The position numbers and the translations under genes were made by a program. Source: Crocinitomicaceae bacterium (GTDB lineage: Bacteria; Bacteroidota; Bacteroidia; Flavobacteriales_D; Crocinitomicaceae). Taken from it: 64,000 nucleotides of DNA. Positions 53,591-61,101 of this stretch are shown here, piece by piece. How positions within the stretch are numbered: the stretch's first letter is position 1; each line of letters starts with the position of its first letter. The notes beneath the pieces are model-generated. The model was not told the DNA's origin and did not search any database. It worked only from the letters and a program-made list of their open reading frames with translations. Location of the stretch: the NCBI GenBank assembly GCA_024643555.1, contig JAHEMQ010000117.1, positions 1 to 64,000 of the forward strand, written 5' to 3'.

Positions 53591-55294
53591 ATGAGAATTT
53601 TACTCGCTTTTTTCTTTTTGATTATTACAAGTATCGTATTTGGACAAAAGGTTCTGAAAGAGAATTTAAGTCCAAAAGTTCGTATTTACTGGGATGCCAA
53701 TAACAAGCACCTTCAAGGAACTGGTTCTTATTTCACAAGTGCTGCAAGTCCAAAAACGACAGAAAAACATGGCAAATGGGTGTTTTATTCCTACGATGGC
53801 GTTTTAGAAGAGGAAAGTAATTATTACCGAGATCGCTTATTAGGTAAACGCTTATTTTACTACCCCAATAAACAAGTAAAAGAGGAATCTTATTTCAAAT
53901 TTAATGTCCCGGACAGTTTGTTTTTTCAGTGGAATCAAAATGGAAAATTAATCACGAAGGGGCAATTCGAATTGGGAAGTCCTGTTGGGGAATGGCAGTA
54001 TTATTTTGATGATGGTCGCGAAAAATCAATTGAAAAGGTCGTGAATGATACGGTTTATTTGATGGCCAGTTGGGAAGAAAATGAAGCACACAAACAAACC
54101 GTCATCAATGGAAATGGCTCCATCGACGAAAGATACATCAGTGGTGGTATCAAGGCCCACTATACGTTTAAAAATGGTCTGAAAAATGGTCCATTCGAAG
54201 AACGAACCGCAAATGGCGTGCTGTCCGTCAGTGGATCCTTTTTAAATGGAAAAAAAGACGGAACTTGGGAATTTTATGAATACCAAGGCATATTGGAGAA
54301 AAGGATTTCCTATTTAGCAGATTCCTTGGATGGAGCTTATCAGGTTTTTGACTTGAATGGCGATACCTTGACCTCAGGGACTTACACGAATGGTAAAAAA
54401 CATGGATTTTGGATGTGGAATACTCCGGAAAAGCGCTTAGAAATGAGTGGGTACTTTCAAATGGACAAACAAGATAGTATTTGGCATTACTATTTTCCGA
54501 CAGGAGAGTTATCTTATGTAGCGCACTACAAGGACGGATTAAAAACAGGTGAATGGAATTATTATTATCCAAATGGAGCCAATTACCGCAAAGGGAATTA
54601 CCTGAATGATCAACGTGAAGGAAATTGGCAAACATGGTATGAAGATGGTGTTTTACTCATGAATGGAAATTACACCAAGGGAAAAGAACAAGGTGTTTGG
54701 TATAATTACTGGGAGAATGGCGCCTTAAAAAACAAAGCGGAATTTAAGGATGGTCTCATGAACGGAACATGGCTTTCCTATACTCCAGAAAGCGTTCTTT
54801 CGATGTCCGGCAAGTATAAAAAAGGATTTAAAGTGGGTACATGGGAAAGTTACTACAACAATGGCCGACTGAAAGAAAAAGTAAATTACAAGATTTTCAC
54901 GGAAACCAATGTGACCAATGACATGGCCATTATGGGATTAAAAGAAACCGTGAGTGATTATCATGGTAAATTTCAGGCTTACTCTCAGAAGGATTTTTCG
55001 CTGAAATCGGAAGGCAAATATTACAAAGGAATGAAACACGGTCAATGGTTCGACTATTATCCGGGAGGAGTTATTCCAACCATCATTTCAGAATACCGCT
55101 ATGGAAAATTAGACGGTGTATTTAAACAATTAGATCCACGAGGTAGGGTCGTATATGAAATCCATTATAAAAATGGTTTGAAACACGGGCCATTTATCGT
55201 TTACGGAGAGAATGGAAACATTGTCTCACAAAAAGAGTTTCGTTTCGGAAAAGAAGTATCGCGCGGAGGATCCGGAGCCTTATTTACTCCCTAA
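53591..55294 (+). CDS. Exported MORN/YwqK-like repeat protein
   Basis: 567 residues. Signal peptide ~1-18 (IITSIVFG, Gln at +1). The rest is about 17 imperfect ~22-residue repeats with the pattern NGxxKxGxWxxYYxxGxLxxxxxY, for example KDGLKTGEWNYYYPNGANYRKG, typical of MORN/YwqK-like beta repeats. Databases label these 'YwqK family antitoxin', but here it is an exported repeat protein with no toxin gene, so that label should not be taken literally. Co-transcribed with the LysE-type gene. Its 3' end overlaps rsmA by 15 bp. Confidence 0.85.
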   Translation: MRILLAFFFLIITSIVFGQKVLKENLSPKVRIYWDANNKHLQGTGSYFTSAASPKTTEKHGKWVFYSYDGVLEEESNYYRDRLLGKRLFYYPNKQVKEESYFKFNVPDSLFFQWNQNGKLITKGQFELGSPVGEWQYYFDDGREKSIEKVVNDTVYLMASWEENEAHKQTVINGNGSIDERYISGGIKAHYTFKNGLKNGPFEERTANGVLSVSGSFLNGKKDGTWEFYEYQGILEKRISYLADSLDGAYQVFDLNGDTLTSGTYTNGKKHGFWMWNTPEKRLEMSGYFQMDKQDSIWHYYFPTGELSYVAHYKDGLKTGEWNYYYPNGANYRKGNYLNDQREGNWQTWYEDGVLLMNGNYTKGKEQGVWYNYWENGALKNKAEFKDGLMNGTWLSYTPESVLSMSGKYKKGFKVGTWESYYNNGRLKEKVNYKIFTETNVTNDMAIMGLKETVSDYHGKFQAYSQKDFSLKSEGKYYKGMKHGQWFDYYPGGVIPTIISEYRYGKLDGVFKQLDPRGRVVYEIHYKNGLKHGPFIVYGENGNIVSQKEFRFGKEVSRGGSGALFTP

Positions 55295-56062
55295 TTCCTC
55301 AATAAACAAAGTCAATTCAATAAAGTCATCTACACTGAGACGTTCCGGCCTTTGTGTGACAAATTTATCCGGAAGTTGTGCGTCGTGCGTCAATGATTTG
55401 ATGGAATTTCGCAAGGTCTTCCGACGTTGCTGAAATGCTGTTTTTACGACACGCATAAATAATTTTTCATCACAAGGCAAAGACTCACGCTCATTTCGAA
55501 CACAACGAATGACACCCGATTTGACTTTTGGGGGCGGAATAAACACATGTTCATCCACAGTAAAACAATAGCTTATCTCATAAAATGCCTGCATGAAAAC
55601 ACTTAGAATTCCATATTCTTTTGACCCTGGCTTTTCAGCAATGCGAACTGCCACTTCCCGTTGGAACATCCCCATGATTTCGGGGATTTGATTGCGGTAC
55701 TCCAAACATTTAAAAAGGATTTGAGAAGAAATGTTGTACGGAAAATTTCCCGCTACAATGAATGGTTCTTCTCCCATGATTTCGCTTAAATCTTGACGCA
55801 AAAAATCAGCATAGATAATACGATCGCCCATCAAGGGATATTTCTGATGTAAATATTCAATCGATTCCGCATCAATGTCAACCAAAAACAATTCAATGTC
55901 CTCATGTGACTTCAAAAAATCGGTCAAGGCACCCATGCCAGGTCCAATCTCTAATACGCGCTTACAACCGCGATGAAAACTCACTTGTTTCGCGATTTTT
56001 TCACAAGTTTCTAGGTCCTTAAGAAAATGTTGTCCGAGGTGTTTTTTAGGTTTAACGTTCAT
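55280..56062 (-). CDS. rsmA: 16S rRNA dimethyladenosine transferase (KsgA)
   Basis: 260 residues. Dimethylates the two adjacent adenosines (A1518/A1519 in E. coli) in helix 45 of 16S rRNA during 30S maturation, using SAM. N-terminal KPKKHLGQHFLKD, SAM site VLEIGPGMGALT and catalytic GNFPYNISSQI (NxPY). C-terminal FIPPPKVKSGVIRC is typical. ATGA overlap with the upstream DUF4286 gene. Confidence 0.97.
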   Translation of the reverse strand: MNVKPKKHLGQHFLKDLETCEKIAKQVSFHRGCKRVLEIGPGMGALTDFLKSHEDIELFLVDIDAESIEYLHQKYPLMGDRIIYADFLRQDLSEIMGEEPFIVAGNFPYNISSQILFKCLEYRNQIPEIMGMFQREVAVRIAEKPGSKEYGILSVFMQAFYEISYCFTVDEHVFIPPPKVKSGVIRCVRNERESLPCDEKLFMRVVKTAFQQRRKTLRNSIKSLTHDAQLPDKFVTQRPERLSVDDFIELTLFIEELGSK

Positions 56063-56376
56063 GGTGCTTTGAATTCTTCAATGACCGTTAATAGGGTTCT
56101 AAATGCAACGAATTTTCCGCCGAAATGCTGTGCATGATCTTGTTGTAACCTTGGCGCATGTTTTTCCTGATATTCATCCATTTTGTCTTGACTTGGCGCC
56201 AAATAGAGAAATGAATAAGCGGAACCACCCTCCTCCTCAGCTTGGATTCTGGAAATGCGGCATTCGAGGAAGCATCCTGTTTCCATGACTTGAGGAATGT
56301 GTGTTTTGCGCATCCATTCGAGCCATTCTCCTTCTATTTCAAGATCAATGCTCACTGTTACGTTATATAATACCAT
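56059..56376 (-). CDS. DUF4286 family protein
   Basis: 105 residues. Small ferredoxin-like alpha/beta protein (MVLYNVTVSIDLEIEGEWLEWM, then HIPQVMETGCFLECRI) of the DUF4286 family, Bacteroidota, function unknown. Translationally coupled to rsmA (ATGA). The start ATG is 4 nt after TAATTTTG, so the dicistronic mRNA is probably leaderless. Confidence 0.85.
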   Translation of the reverse strand: MVLYNVTVSIDLEIEGEWLEWMRKTHIPQVMETGCFLECRISRIQAEEEGGSAYSFLYLAPSQDKMDEYQEKHAPRLQQDHAQHFGGKFVAFRTLLTVIEEFKAP

Positions 56377-56380
56377 AGTG

Positions 56381-56388
56381 CAAAATTA
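56381..56388 (-). promoter_or_regulatory. -7 element of DUF4286-rsmA, leaderless
   Basis: TAATTTTG on the complement, exact consensus, ending 4 nt before the ATG. No good -33 box. Confidence 0.6.
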
Positions 56389-56469
56389 AAAAACTTGAGA
56401 AGATACTTCCGTATGCACATACAATATTCGCAAATTCCTTCGTTTAATGATGATAATTACAAAAAACCC

Positions 56470-56477
56470 TATATTTG
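56470..56477 (+). promoter_or_regulatory. -7 element of the T9SS gene at 56500
   Basis: TATATTTG, exact consensus, 22 nt before the ATG. -33 box TTTA at 23-nt spacing is weak. Confidence 0.5.
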
Positions 56478-56499
56478 AACCAATTAATTAACAGAAACT

Positions 56500-57255
56500 A
56501 TGAAAAAACTTTTGATTCTCTCGCTTTCAACATTCTTGTTGAATGCTGCATCTTGGGCTCAGTCGTGTACACCAGGAGCAAACTATGTCGATTCAACTTA
56601 TGGTGTTTGGCCAGATACAACACAAAACTTACCTCCCGCATTGGTAAATGTTGCCTATTCCACCGATGTTAACTTTAAGGTTCCAGCTACTGTTACTGCC
56701 GAATTGGATGCAACTGGGCAGTTTGTAGGTTCTCCTATTCAAGGATTTACGGTAACTGGATTAACCGGACTCCCATCTGGATACAACTATGCTTGTAACA
56801 TCAGCAGTTGTACTTATGCTGGTGGAGCAAATGGTTGCGCAAACATTTATGGTACTACCGCTACAGCAGGAACGTATCCAATTACAATTGAGGTTACCGC
56901 TACCGTTTTAGTTACCCTTTTCCCAGGTTTACCACCAACTCCGGTTACACAATCGGTATCTTTTCCAGGTTACAAAATCATCGTGGGAACAGCCGGGGTT
57001 ATTGAAGGCATCATCTATCCGATTTCAGTGAGTCCAAATCCTGCAAATTCCATGATTACTGTTAATGGAATTACTTCAGCCATGAATGCTACAGAAATGG
57101 TTTTGTCGAATGTGGAAGGAAAAATCATTGAAAAAAGAAATCTTGACTCGAATTCAAATTTAACTTTTGATTTAAATGGTTTAAATACAGGAATCTATTT
57201 CATCCATGTTTCACACACGAATGGTGTGGAAACTGTGAAATTTATGAAAAACTAA
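56500..57255 (+). CDS. Small secreted protein with T9SS type A sorting domain
   Basis: 251 residues. Signal peptide ~1-20 (LNAASWA, Gln at +1). The mature N-terminus has Cys-containing segments (QSCTPG, YACNISSCTYAG) and a beta-rich, Thr/Pro-rich body. The C-terminal ~75 residues are a type A sorting domain: ISVSPNPANSMITVNG, MVLSNVEGKIIE, LNTGIYFIHVSH, ending VKFMKN. Monocistronic, flanked by a consensus -7 box and a bidirectional terminator. Function of the ~150-residue mature module is unknown; it has no enzyme motif. Confidence 0.88.
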   Translation: MKKLLILSLSTFLLNAASWAQSCTPGANYVDSTYGVWPDTTQNLPPALVNVAYSTDVNFKVPATVTAELDATGQFVGSPIQGFTVTGLTGLPSGYNYACNISSCTYAGGANGCANIYGTTATAGTYPITIEVTATVLVTLFPGLPPTPVTQSVSFPGYKIIVGTAGVIEGIIYPISVSPNPANSMITVNGITSAMNATEMVLSNVEGKIIEKRNLDSNSNLTFDLNGLNTGIYFIHVSHTNGVETVKFMKN

Positions 57256-57270
57256 TTTTTTCGAACTCAC

Positions 57271-57306
57271 AAAAAAGGGAGGCTTTTATTAAGTCTCCCT
57301 TTTTTT
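57271..57306. terminator. Bidirectional intrinsic terminator
   Basis: AAAAAAGGGAGGCTT-TTATTA-AGTCTCCCTTTTTT: a GC-rich stem flanked by A- and T-runs works in both directions between the convergent T9SS and nadD genes. It overlaps the nadD stop codon. Confidence 0.9.
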
Positions 57307-57919
57307 ATTTGTAAAAGTGCATGTCCATGATGTATTTGTAAACGGGTTCCGTCAGCAAATACCTCACATCCTTTCCTTCCTTAATGGATTGACGAATGAA
57401 ACTTGCCGAAACCTTCATGATAGGTGCATCGTCGCAAAAAATCACCTTTTCCGAATTACGATACGGATGATCGACCGTTCCTTTTTGAGCGATGACCTCT
57501 GCTTCCTCCGAGCTTGTGAGCACACGTGGGTAGACATATATCATGTGTTTCGCTAGGATCACCTCATGATTATACCATTTATGAAAGGTCCGAAGGTTAT
57601 CTTCACCCATAATCAAGGAAAAAGTATGCTGCGGATATTTTTCTTGTAGATGGGTCAGTGTTGAAATGGTATAATTTGGCTTCGGCAGATGAAATTCCAC
57701 ATCTGAAGCACGCAGTTTTGTGTTGTCTTCAATGGCCTCACGAACAATGCTTAAACGATGAGCGTCCTTCAATAAGGTAGACTTATCCTTTAGTGGATTT
57801 TGCGGTGTTACAACCAACCAAACTTGATCTAGGTCGGTATGATCTGCCATGAAATTGGCAATGATTAAATGTCCCACATGAATGGGATTAAACGTCCCAA
57901 AATACAAGCCTATGTTCAT
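57305..57919 (-). CDS. nadD: Nicotinate-nucleotide adenylyltransferase
   Basis: 204 residues. Adenylates nicotinate mononucleotide to deamido-NAD. Nucleotidyl-transferase motif GLYFGTFNPIHVGHL (~4-18) and the SASFIRQSI motif (the ISxTxIR region). Third in yicC-gmk-nadD with ATGA overlap with gmk, an order I recall in other Bacteroidota. Confidence 0.96.
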   Translation of the reverse strand: MNIGLYFGTFNPIHVGHLIIANFMADHTDLDQVWLVVTPQNPLKDKSTLLKDAHRLSIVREAIEDNTKLRASDVEFHLPKPNYTISTLTHLQEKYPQHTFSLIMGEDNLRTFHKWYNHEVILAKHMIYVYPRVLTSSEEAEVIAQKGTVDHPYRNSEKVIFCDDAPIMKVSASFIRQSIKEGKDVRYLLTEPVYKYIMDMHFYK

Positions 57920-58482
57920 ACTGCGATAAAGGTTTCTATTTTCTGTTTCACTGCCGCAATGGCTTGTTGTAAGTCATCATTGACAATCACGAAGTCAAAT
58001 CCATTTGCTTGGTCAATTTCAAATTTCGCTTTCGACAAACGCATGGCTATTTTCTCATCGCTGTCCGTATTTCGATGGCGAAGACGTCTTTCCAACTCTT
58101 CAATAGAAGGAGGTTTCACAAAGATGCTCAAGGCGCGTTCACCCATGATTTTCTTTAAGTTCAGTCCGCCGACAACATCCACATCAAAAATCACAATTTG
58201 ACCTTGACTCCAGATACGTGTTAATTCGGATTTAAGTGTCCCATAATACATCCCTTCATATACTTCCTCCCATTCTAGAAAAGCATCTTCTGCCATCTTT
58301 TCTTCAAATCCTTGTTTCCCTAAAAAATAATAATCTTTACCGTCTATTTCTTGTCCACGTGGATCGCGTGAACAGGCGGAAATTGAAAATGAAAGCTGTT
58401 TCACTTCTTGCAGAATGGCCTGAACAATTGTTGTTTTACCTGCGCCTGAAGGAGCTGAAATAATGATGCACTTTTCGTTCAT
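57916..58482 (-). CDS. gmk: Guanylate kinase
   Basis: 188 residues from ATG at 58482. The track's 58491 start is a TTG three codons earlier. Phosphorylates GMP to GDP with ATP. P-loop SAPSGAGKTT (~8-17), GMP-binding SFSISACSRDPRGQEIDGKDYYF, lid and VIFDVDVVGGLNLK. Between yicC and nadD, coupled with nadD. Confidence 0.96.
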   Translation of the reverse strand: MNEKCIIISAPSGAGKTTIVQAILQEVKQLSFSISACSRDPRGQEIDGKDYYFLGKQGFEEKMAEDAFLEWEEVYEGMYYGTLKSELTRIWSQGQIVIFDVDVVGGLNLKKIMGERALSIFVKPPSIEELERRLRHRNTDSDEKIAMRLSKAKFEIDQANGFDFVIVNDDLQQAIAAVKQKIETFIAV

Positions 58483-58492
58483 GACAATCAAC

Positions 58493-59359
58493 TTACAAAG
58501 TGTTTAGCACTTGTTCTTTCATTTTTTCTAGATTATCCTTCATGTCAACCACTCTTTTTTGAATTTCCGAATGGTTGCATTTGCTTCCAAGCGTATTGAT
58601 TTCGCGGCCCATTTCCTGACAAATGAAGCCCAATTTCTTTCCATTTCTTGGCAGGATCATGGTTTTTAAAAAATAATCCAAGTGATTCGTTAAACGCATT
58701 TTTTCTTCCGAAACATCCAATTTCTCCAAGTAGAAAATCATCTCTTGTTCTAGGCGATTTTCATCAATTCTTACATCAGACAAATCTCCCAATGCTTTTG
58801 AAATACGTTCACGAATGGTTTGAATTCGTTCCGGTTCAAATACAATGATTTCTTGAATTCCTTGACGAATGCATGCTATTTTTTCACTAAAGTCCTTCTG
58901 TAATGCCTGTCCCTCCTGTTCACGGAATTGCGTCAATTTCTGACAAGCGCTGAGACAGAGATCCATGATAAATGCTTTTTCATCTTCATTTATTTCAGGG
59001 ACTTGTTGATTTAAAACTTCGGGCATTCGCAAGACCAAGGACATATAGTCGACCGGTGCTTCTGACCAAGACTCATTTAATCTTTTTAATTCGTGGTAGT
59101 AAGTCGTTGCAAGCTCAACATTAATCAATCCACTTGACAAATCTCCTTGACTTTCCACATAAATTCCTAAATCAATTTTACCACGGTCCAGTTGCTCCCC
59201 TAAAAGTTTTCGGATTTCAGATTCCAATTCTCTATAAACAGAGGGGATTCTAAGATTTAAATCCAAACCTTTGCTATTCAAGGATCGTACTTCTACAGAT
59301 ACTTTTTTCGATTGGAAAATTCCATTGCTTTTTCCAAAGCCAGTCATTGATTGCAACAT
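58493..59359 (-). CDS. YicC family endoribonuclease
   Basis: 288 residues from ATG at 59359 (MLQSMTGFGKS). The track's longer start is a TTG and adds non-conserved residues. N-terminal MTGFGKS and VEVRSLNSKGLDLNLR, and C-terminal GREINTLGSKCNHSEIQKRVVDMKDNLEKMKEQ, are diagnostic of YicC (DUF1732 C-terminus). E. coli YicC has been linked to sRNA decay; not shown here. First gene of yicC-gmk-nadD. Confidence 0.93.
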   Translation of the reverse strand: MLQSMTGFGKSNGIFQSKKVSVEVRSLNSKGLDLNLRIPSVYRELESEIRKLLGEQLDRGKIDLGIYVESQGDLSSGLINVELATTYYHELKRLNESWSEAPVDYMSLVLRMPEVLNQQVPEINEDEKAFIMDLCLSACQKLTQFREQEGQALQKDFSEKIACIRQGIQEIIVFEPERIQTIRERISKALGDLSDVRIDENRLEQEMIFYLEKLDVSEEKMRLTNHLDYFLKTMILPRNGKKLGFICQEMGREINTLGSKCNHSEIQKRVVDMKDNLEKMKEQVLNTL

Positions 59360-59373
59360 AGTGCTTGTTTTTA

Positions 59374-59381
59374 CAAAGTTA
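59374..59381 (-). promoter_or_regulatory. -7 element of the yicC-gmk-nadD operon
   Basis: TAACTTTG on the complement, exact consensus, about 14 nt before the ATG. ATTG occurs at 23 nt. It lies between the HEAT-like gene and yicC, close to the HEAT-like gene's end. Confidence 0.55.
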
Positions 59382-59396
59382 GGGAATTGACTTGAA

Positions 59397-59954
59397 CTAA
59401 TCTTCAATCAATAAATCAGCATCGATACCGTCATTTTGTTCTTTTATAAACCATGCGATTTCACTCATGATTTGACGCTTTTGCTCATCTTCTGACTTCG
59501 CTTCTTCTACGTATTCTTTCAGAAGTAATTGCGCTTCCAGTAATTCATGTTCCTCAAACGGACCTTGCATGTTTTCAATAATTGTCAAACATTCCAATGC
59601 CTGCATAAAATCACCAGTAGAAGCAAGCATCACGAAAAAGGGCAAGTGTTTATCATAAGATAGTTTTGAATTCCAAATCGTCGTGAGCAGTTTTTGACGA
59701 AGAACGGCATCTTTTTCCTCTCCGAGAAAATTCACCATGACCTCCACAGCTTCAGGTTTTTGAATGTCGGCCAAAAAAGCGAGAATGGCTTTCTCTAAAA
59801 CCAAATCACATGCGCGCAATTGATTGAAAACAATGGGCAAAATGGATATTTCCCCCTGAAGTTCGAATACTTTTAATGCCGAAAGTGCATCGGTAGGAGA
59901 ACCCTGTTGAAATTGTTTCATTGCTTCGTTAAGCTTTACTTTTTTTTGCTGCAT
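59397..59954 (-). CDS. HEAT-like helical repeat protein
   Basis: 185 residues from ATG at 59954. The track's 59996 start is upstream of the promoter. Helical pairs such as LQGEISILPIVFNQL, EAVEVMVNFLGEEKD and QALECLTIIENM, spaced like HEAT/ARM repeats. Acidic overall. Cytoplasmic; likely a protein-protein interaction module. Function unknown. Upstream of yicC with a small gap. Confidence 0.75.
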   Translation of the reverse strand: MQQKKVKLNEAMKQFQQGSPTDALSALKVFELQGEISILPIVFNQLRACDLVLEKAILAFLADIQKPEAVEVMVNFLGEEKDAVLRQKLLTTIWNSKLSYDKHLPFFVMLASTGDFMQALECLTIIENMQGPFEEHELLEAQLLLKEYVEEAKSEDEQKRQIMSEIAWFIKEQNDGIDADLLIED

Positions 59955-59968
59955 GCTTGAATTTTGGA

Positions 59969-60000
59969 CAAAGTTACAAAATCCACAGGACCTCATCGAA
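59969..60000 (-). promoter_or_regulatory. Promoter of the HEAT-like gene (TTCG-N20-TAACTTTG)
   Basis: Complement: TTCG, 20 nt, TAACTTTG (exact), then 14 nt to ATG at 59954. One mismatch in the -33 box. Confidence 0.65.
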
Positions 60001-60113
60001 CCAACTTTCCCTCAGACGAATCACAATTATGAAATTTTCATTGTTTAAAAGTAGTTCGAAGCTGCTCAAATTGGAGCTTGATCTTTTAGAAATTTGTATC
60101 AAATCGATTTATT

Positions 60114-61088
60114 ATGAAAAAAGGAACGCAACTTTTTACTGGAATTTTAGTTGTTTTGGGAATGAGTGCTTGTGTCGCGCCGAAGAAATACAAAGAACTC
60201 GAAGCACGCGAAAAAGTATGTTCGGAAGAATTAGCAAAATATAAGAAAAGTGCCAGTGATTTCGAATCCCTTTCAAAAGATTTACAATCGAAATACGATC
60301 TTGCCTCGCGCGATGTTTCTAAGTTGAAACAAGATACTTCCGCAACAGGAAATGCGATGCGTTTGTTGCAAAGAGATTACGAACAACTTCAATCACAGCA
60401 TGAATCCTTGGAAAATTCCTTCAATAAAATGAAAAATTTAAGTGCAAAGGAAACGGCTGAATTACAAACTGAGTTAGAAAATACCAACAAAGAACTTCAA
60501 CGCAAGGCAGATGCCTTGTTAAAATTGGACGAAGAATTAAAAGCGAAGCAAAAACTCTTGGAGGAAAGAGAAAAACGTGTCAACGAATTGGAAGAAGCGA
60601 TTCGCAAAAAAGACGCCGGAATTCAGTTGTTAAAAGCCAAAGTAGCCAATGCTCTGCGTGGATTTGAAAACAAAGGTCTGACCGTCGTTCAGAAAAATGG
60701 TAAAATTTATGTGAGTCTTGAAGCAAAATTATTGTTCAAGTCCGGCTCAACATTTGTTGAACCCGAAGGTCGCGAAGCATTGATTCAATTGGGACAAGTA
60801 CTCGAAAGTGAAAAGGATTTAGAGATTGTAGTGGAAGGTCATACCGATACGGATAAATTATCTAGTCCAAATTCACCTAAAAATAATTGGGAACTTTCCG
60901 TTCTACGTGCTACATCTGTTGTAGAGATTTTATTAGCGAATTCGAGCATGTCGCCAGCCCAAGTAATGGCAGCAGGACGAGGAGAATTTCACCCTGTAGA
61001 TGTGAATGATAAAGCTAAAAATAGACGTATTGAAGTGATTATTTCACCAAATTTAAATGAGTTATTTGAGATCATCTCGAACGACTAA
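60114..61088 (+). CDS. OmpA-family outer-membrane lipoprotein with coiled coil
   Basis: 324 residues. Lipobox LGMSAC (Cys ~20), long coiled coil (~28-180), then an OmpA peptidoglycan-binding domain (~205-315): LLFKSGSTFVEPEG, VVEGHTDTDKL, NWELSVLRATSVVEIL, GRGEFHPVDVND, KNRRIEVIISP. Lipid anchor, spacer and murein-binding domain suggest an outer membrane-to-peptidoglycan link. The TMTC-like gene follows after 13 bp. The extended coiled coil before the domain is longer than in Pal. Confidence 0.92.
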   Translation: MKKGTQLFTGILVVLGMSACVAPKKYKELEAREKVCSEELAKYKKSASDFESLSKDLQSKYDLASRDVSKLKQDTSATGNAMRLLQRDYEQLQSQHESLENSFNKMKNLSAKETAELQTELENTNKELQRKADALLKLDEELKAKQKLLEEREKRVNELEEAIRKKDAGIQLLKAKVANALRGFENKGLTVVQKNGKIYVSLEAKLLFKSGSTFVEPEGREALIQLGQVLESEKDLEIVVEGHTDTDKLSSPNSPKNNWELSVLRATSVVEILLANSSMSPAQVMAAGRGEFHPVDVNDKAKNRRIEVIISPNLNELFEIISND

Positions 61089-61101
61089 TTCAACACGCAT
61101 T

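Noticed and set aside
53591-55294. Toxin-antitoxin system suggested by the 'YwqK family antitoxin' label
   Set aside because: The protein is exported and repeat-rich with no toxin gene beside it; the label is a historical database name.
59360-59407. Extended starts of YicC (59407) and the HEAT-like gene (59996)
   Set aside because: Each extension reaches upstream past a consensus -7 box, and YicC proteins begin at MxxSMTGFGKS.
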